From Gossypium raimondii (Eukaryota > Streptophyta > Magnoliopsida > Malvales > Malvaceae): a DNA stretch of 64,000 nucleotides. Positions 61,297-64,000 of the stretch are shown piece after piece (the first letter of the stretch is position 1; each line of letters opens with the position of its first letter). Both the position numbers and the translations under genes were made by a program. A model generated the notes under the pieces. That model saw nothing but the letters and a program-made list of their open reading frames with translations. It was not told the origin of the DNA and made no database searches. The stretch covers positions 21,328,001 to 21,392,000 of the forward strand of contig NC_068569.1 of the NCBI RefSeq assembly GCF_025698545.1, read 5' to 3'.

Positions 61297-62454
61297 CAGA
61301 AGATGTTGTTCGAACACAAGCCATAAGAAAAAAAAAAGGACACGTTAAGGTCCTTGAAAATTCCTTAGCCACCCTTTTTTTTCTTTTCTATTCCATGTAC
61401 CCTCCATTATCAATCAATAAGCACTCTTGACCAAAAAGAACCCTACCGAGGTACACACCCAATTGATTTTATCAGGACCAGCCTAAGGGTGGTGAGAGCA
61501 ATACTCACACCTCTTTTATCAATATCCTTCGGAAACCAAGCTGTAAATAGTTCTAGATTCCACATCCCATCCTTAGTTACCATGTCACAAAGTAAACAAT
61601 CCATCATAAGATTGATTTGAGAAGGCACATGATTGGATAAAAACCAATAGTAGACAAAATTCCAGGTCCAAATAGAATAATATAAATTCTCTCTTGATAT
61701 GGGTCGTACCTTAGCAAGTCCTCTTCATACGGCTGAACACCTTTCTCTTCCAATACTTCCAGGCACCCTCACTTTCATTCCATACTTCGATCGAAGAACT
61801 CGAATCCATACGGCATTATCCTTAGACACCTGATTAAACACCAATTTTGGCAAAAAAATAAGCATCCAGATCCTCTAAATGCCTTAGGCCTAATCCTCCA
61901 CAAGCATGAGGTTGACAATTAGAGTCTTAATCAACTAGAAACACTCTCCTTCCACCATTAGATGAAACCCATATGAATTAGCTTGCCGATCGTTCAATTT
62001 ACATGCAAACACATTTCAAAATTTACATTGGTTGTAAAAAATAATTTGGCCAAGAAAGAAGAACAGACTAAACAATAGTAACACTACCTGACATAGAGAG
62101 CTGCTTAGCGTCCCAATTACTCAATTTACTACACACCTATTCTACAACAAACTACAATGTAGAGTTAGAAACTCTGTTATAGAATAACGACACTCCTAAA
62201 AACATTTCAATATCTTGCTCCCTTTGTAAGCCAAGTAAACTACTTAGCATGTTACTAAGATCATCACCCACTCCTTCAGAAAAGAAAATATTGGTTTTCT
62301 GGGCATTGACTCGATGGCCTAAGAAATTACATAAACGATGAAAAATTCCTTTAAAGATCTGAACATGCTTTAAGTCTGCTTTCGAAAAGATTACAAAATC
62401 ATTTGCAAAGAACAAATGTGAAAGATTTGGCCCCATTTAGATAGTTTGATTTGT
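61297..62454 (-). mobile_element. LINE ORF2 remnant, unit 18 (RNase H lost)
   Basis: zf-RVT-proximal piece (61628-61443 open, continuing degenerate to about 61850) and open RT (62436-62152), 'HLFFANDFVIFSKADLKHVQ', with 'NAQKTNIFFSEGVG'. The RNase H tail was removed with the PMEI 5' end. This is the longest RT piece upstream, starting from 'GPNLSHLFF'. Confidence 0.78.
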
Positions 62455-62649
62455 TAAAAAGAACCAAAGAACTAAATGGATCCGATGGCTTGGTTTGATT
62501 TCAATTTGCAAAGAAAAACAAAATACTGCAAAGTAACATCATTTCTTTCCACGGTTAGAGTAAAATATCTTAAATGATCTTTGTTTGCCCATCTTTTATT
62601 TACAAATGACTCATTATTCTTTCCTGAAGTTGAATAAAGTAATTTTCAA

Positions 62650-62930
62650 AGGATAAGGCTTTGTCAATTAAGAGGTAATGATTCCATGATTTGTTCTTTT
62701 GATAATAAGGGAAAGTTCACTAGTACTTTTTTACTAAAGGAATTAAAAGAAGGCATTAAAGAGAAGGCAATTAAGGAAAGCAATAAAGCAAAATCGAGTA
62801 CAGCACAAGTTGGGTGGGAGACGGTAAATACTACCAAATATTTCTTACAAAAATCTCATCCTTGAACAATAGGTGTAATTGTTACAGATATTTGTAAAAA
62901 GGTCTTAAATGGAAGAGGTAATAAGGTTGA
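62650..62930 (+). pseudogene. Plus-strand frame of unknown origin, unit 18
   Basis: 'NDSMICSFDNKGKFTSTF' with several changes, and a TGA at 'catccttgaacaat' (near 62862). Same spacer position as the others. Confidence 0.27.
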
Positions 62931-63174
62931 TATTATTTCGGTTTGGTCAAATTTTGAGTCCACTTTGAGTAGCTAATGATTGGAATATTAAGAATCCATT
63001 AACTTAATAGAATATGAAAAAAATTTATATAATTTTACAATTATTATTTAAATTAATTCACAGTTTCAGCAACGACAACAATGACAACATTCCTATGCCA
63101 TCAATATTATATTGTATCAATCAAGATAAAAAATTCACACATTATTATCTATACATATTCCCTTAATTTTTTGC

Positions 63175-63794
63175 CTAATACTCATTTGGATTTTCAAGCT
63201 CAAGAGTTGATGTTATCTCATATCCCATTGAGACATAATATTTCATAAATCGATTCCCAGCAAGGAGTCGAGGTGCTTGAACCTTTGCGTTAATCAGTTC
63301 CTTTTCACAATTAGCAATTTCAGTACCTATAACAGCTACATCATAGTTTGCGGTTTGGGGATCTTCAACCAATTCTGAAGATACCATTTCAAATGATAAG
63401 ATTGCATATTTGTAAGCCTCAACGCAACAATTAAGAGCTTTCAAAGCCTGGGGAGAACCTGGTTTCTTAATTATTTCATTATATACATCCAATGTTCCTT
63501 TTCATTATATACATTCAATGTTGCTTTGGCATTTACTGCTCCTAATTTCATAATGAGGGTTCCTAATTGGGTTGTATCCATTGCCGCAATAACTTCGTGA
63601 GTTGAAAGTGCTTTCAGGCAAAACCTGCGATTTTGAATTGCCTTGCCATTGCATAAATTTTCTACTAGTTGCGAAGAAGGTATCGGGAGGGAAACATTAG
63701 CCTTTGGAATAATTGCACTTGTTGGCAAAGAAGAAAGCGAAAAGATTGATAAGAAAATAACTACAACTAAGCATATTTGATTTGGAGGAGCCAT
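63175..63794 (-). pseudogene. PMEI-domain inhibitor, copy 19 (26-bp duplication)
   Basis: Full-length gene from the ATG at 63794 (S26 subfamily; V11, I38, H66-E67-V68). A 26-bp tandem duplication at 63477-63528, near codons 92-100, shifts the frame. The downstream 104 codons are intact to the ENPNEY end. Without the duplication the gene would be open, so inactivation is recent. Upstream to the window edge (63795-64000) lies only the AT-rich promoter spacer with a TATA-like site. Confidence 0.85.
63477..63528. repeat. 26-bp tandem duplication in PMEI copy 19
   Basis: 'cattatatacatccaatg' at 63477 recurs at 63503 as 'cattatatacattcaatg'. 26 is not a multiple of three, so the frame shifts. Confidence 0.9.
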
Positions 63795-64000
63795 TTTCTT
63801 GTTGACTATGATATGAAGATATTTTTAATTACAAATTTTGATCTTGTGATTTTTTTAATTTCTTTTACTAGTTTTTATAAAGGTAAATCAAATCTATTTT
63901 TTGAAAATTCTTAGTTACAAGAACATACATTATTATCAATTATAACAAAAAAGTTATTTTAAAAATTTTTTAACAAAACTAATTTAGTAATTTATTTTCT

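Noticed and set aside
1..64000. CRISPR-like or phage/bacterial repeat array
   Set aside because: Repeats are multi-kilobase, gene-containing and head-to-tail, with plant transposons; nothing prokaryotic is present.

Overview
The window is a piece of plant nuclear genome. It contains plant-only gene families, two solo LTRs with 5-bp target-site duplications, LINE remnants with plant-type RT and RNase H, TATA-box promoters and AT-rich spacers. The LINE wording and LTR ends resemble cotton (Gossypium) repeats, so a Malvaceae-like eudicot is my best guess, from memory only.

Almost the whole window is one head-to-tail tandem array with a period of about 3.6 kb. Each unit, read on the minus strand (right to left on the page), holds: (i) the degenerate 3' half of a LINE ORF2 (RT with an FAND motif in place of FADD, then a zf-RVT-type region, then RNase H); (ii) a roughly 330-bp AT-rich spacer with a TATA box; (iii) a short intronless gene for a secreted plant invertase/pectin methylesterase inhibitor (PMEI) domain protein of 197 aa; (iv) a 3' spacer that carries a short plus-strand reading frame of unknown origin. 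I count 19 PMEI copies. Five are complete and open (3517-4110, 13065-13658, 48968-49561, 52399-52992, 57158-57751). One is open but cut by the left window edge (1-447). The other 13 are frameshifted, stopped or truncated.

Layout: 0-8.4 kb holds three regular units. 8466-11071 is a 2.6-kb solo LTR (TSD gtggt). 11-25 kb holds units 4-7, which look like two rounds of a two-unit block. 25.2-35.17 kb and 35.17-45.2 kb are a near-identical 10-kb, three-unit direct duplication. 45165-48102 is a 2.9-kb solo LTR (TSD taagc) sitting inside an RT fragment. 48.1-64 kb holds more diverged units, including a 0.4-kb GC-rich inverted-repeat element at about 56.63-57.05 kb and several deletions.

The most unusual signal is in the differences between copies. 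Many of the small indels and scrambles fall on CAG, CTG or CCG, which are the CHG methylation contexts of plants. The 10-kb and 372-bp duplications each pair an error-rich copy with a cleaner copy of the same sequence. I infer that part of the apparent pseudogenisation, and perhaps some of the duplication, is a long-read consensus or assembly artefact caused by dense CHG methylation. No previously undescribed enzymatic or defence system is evident.
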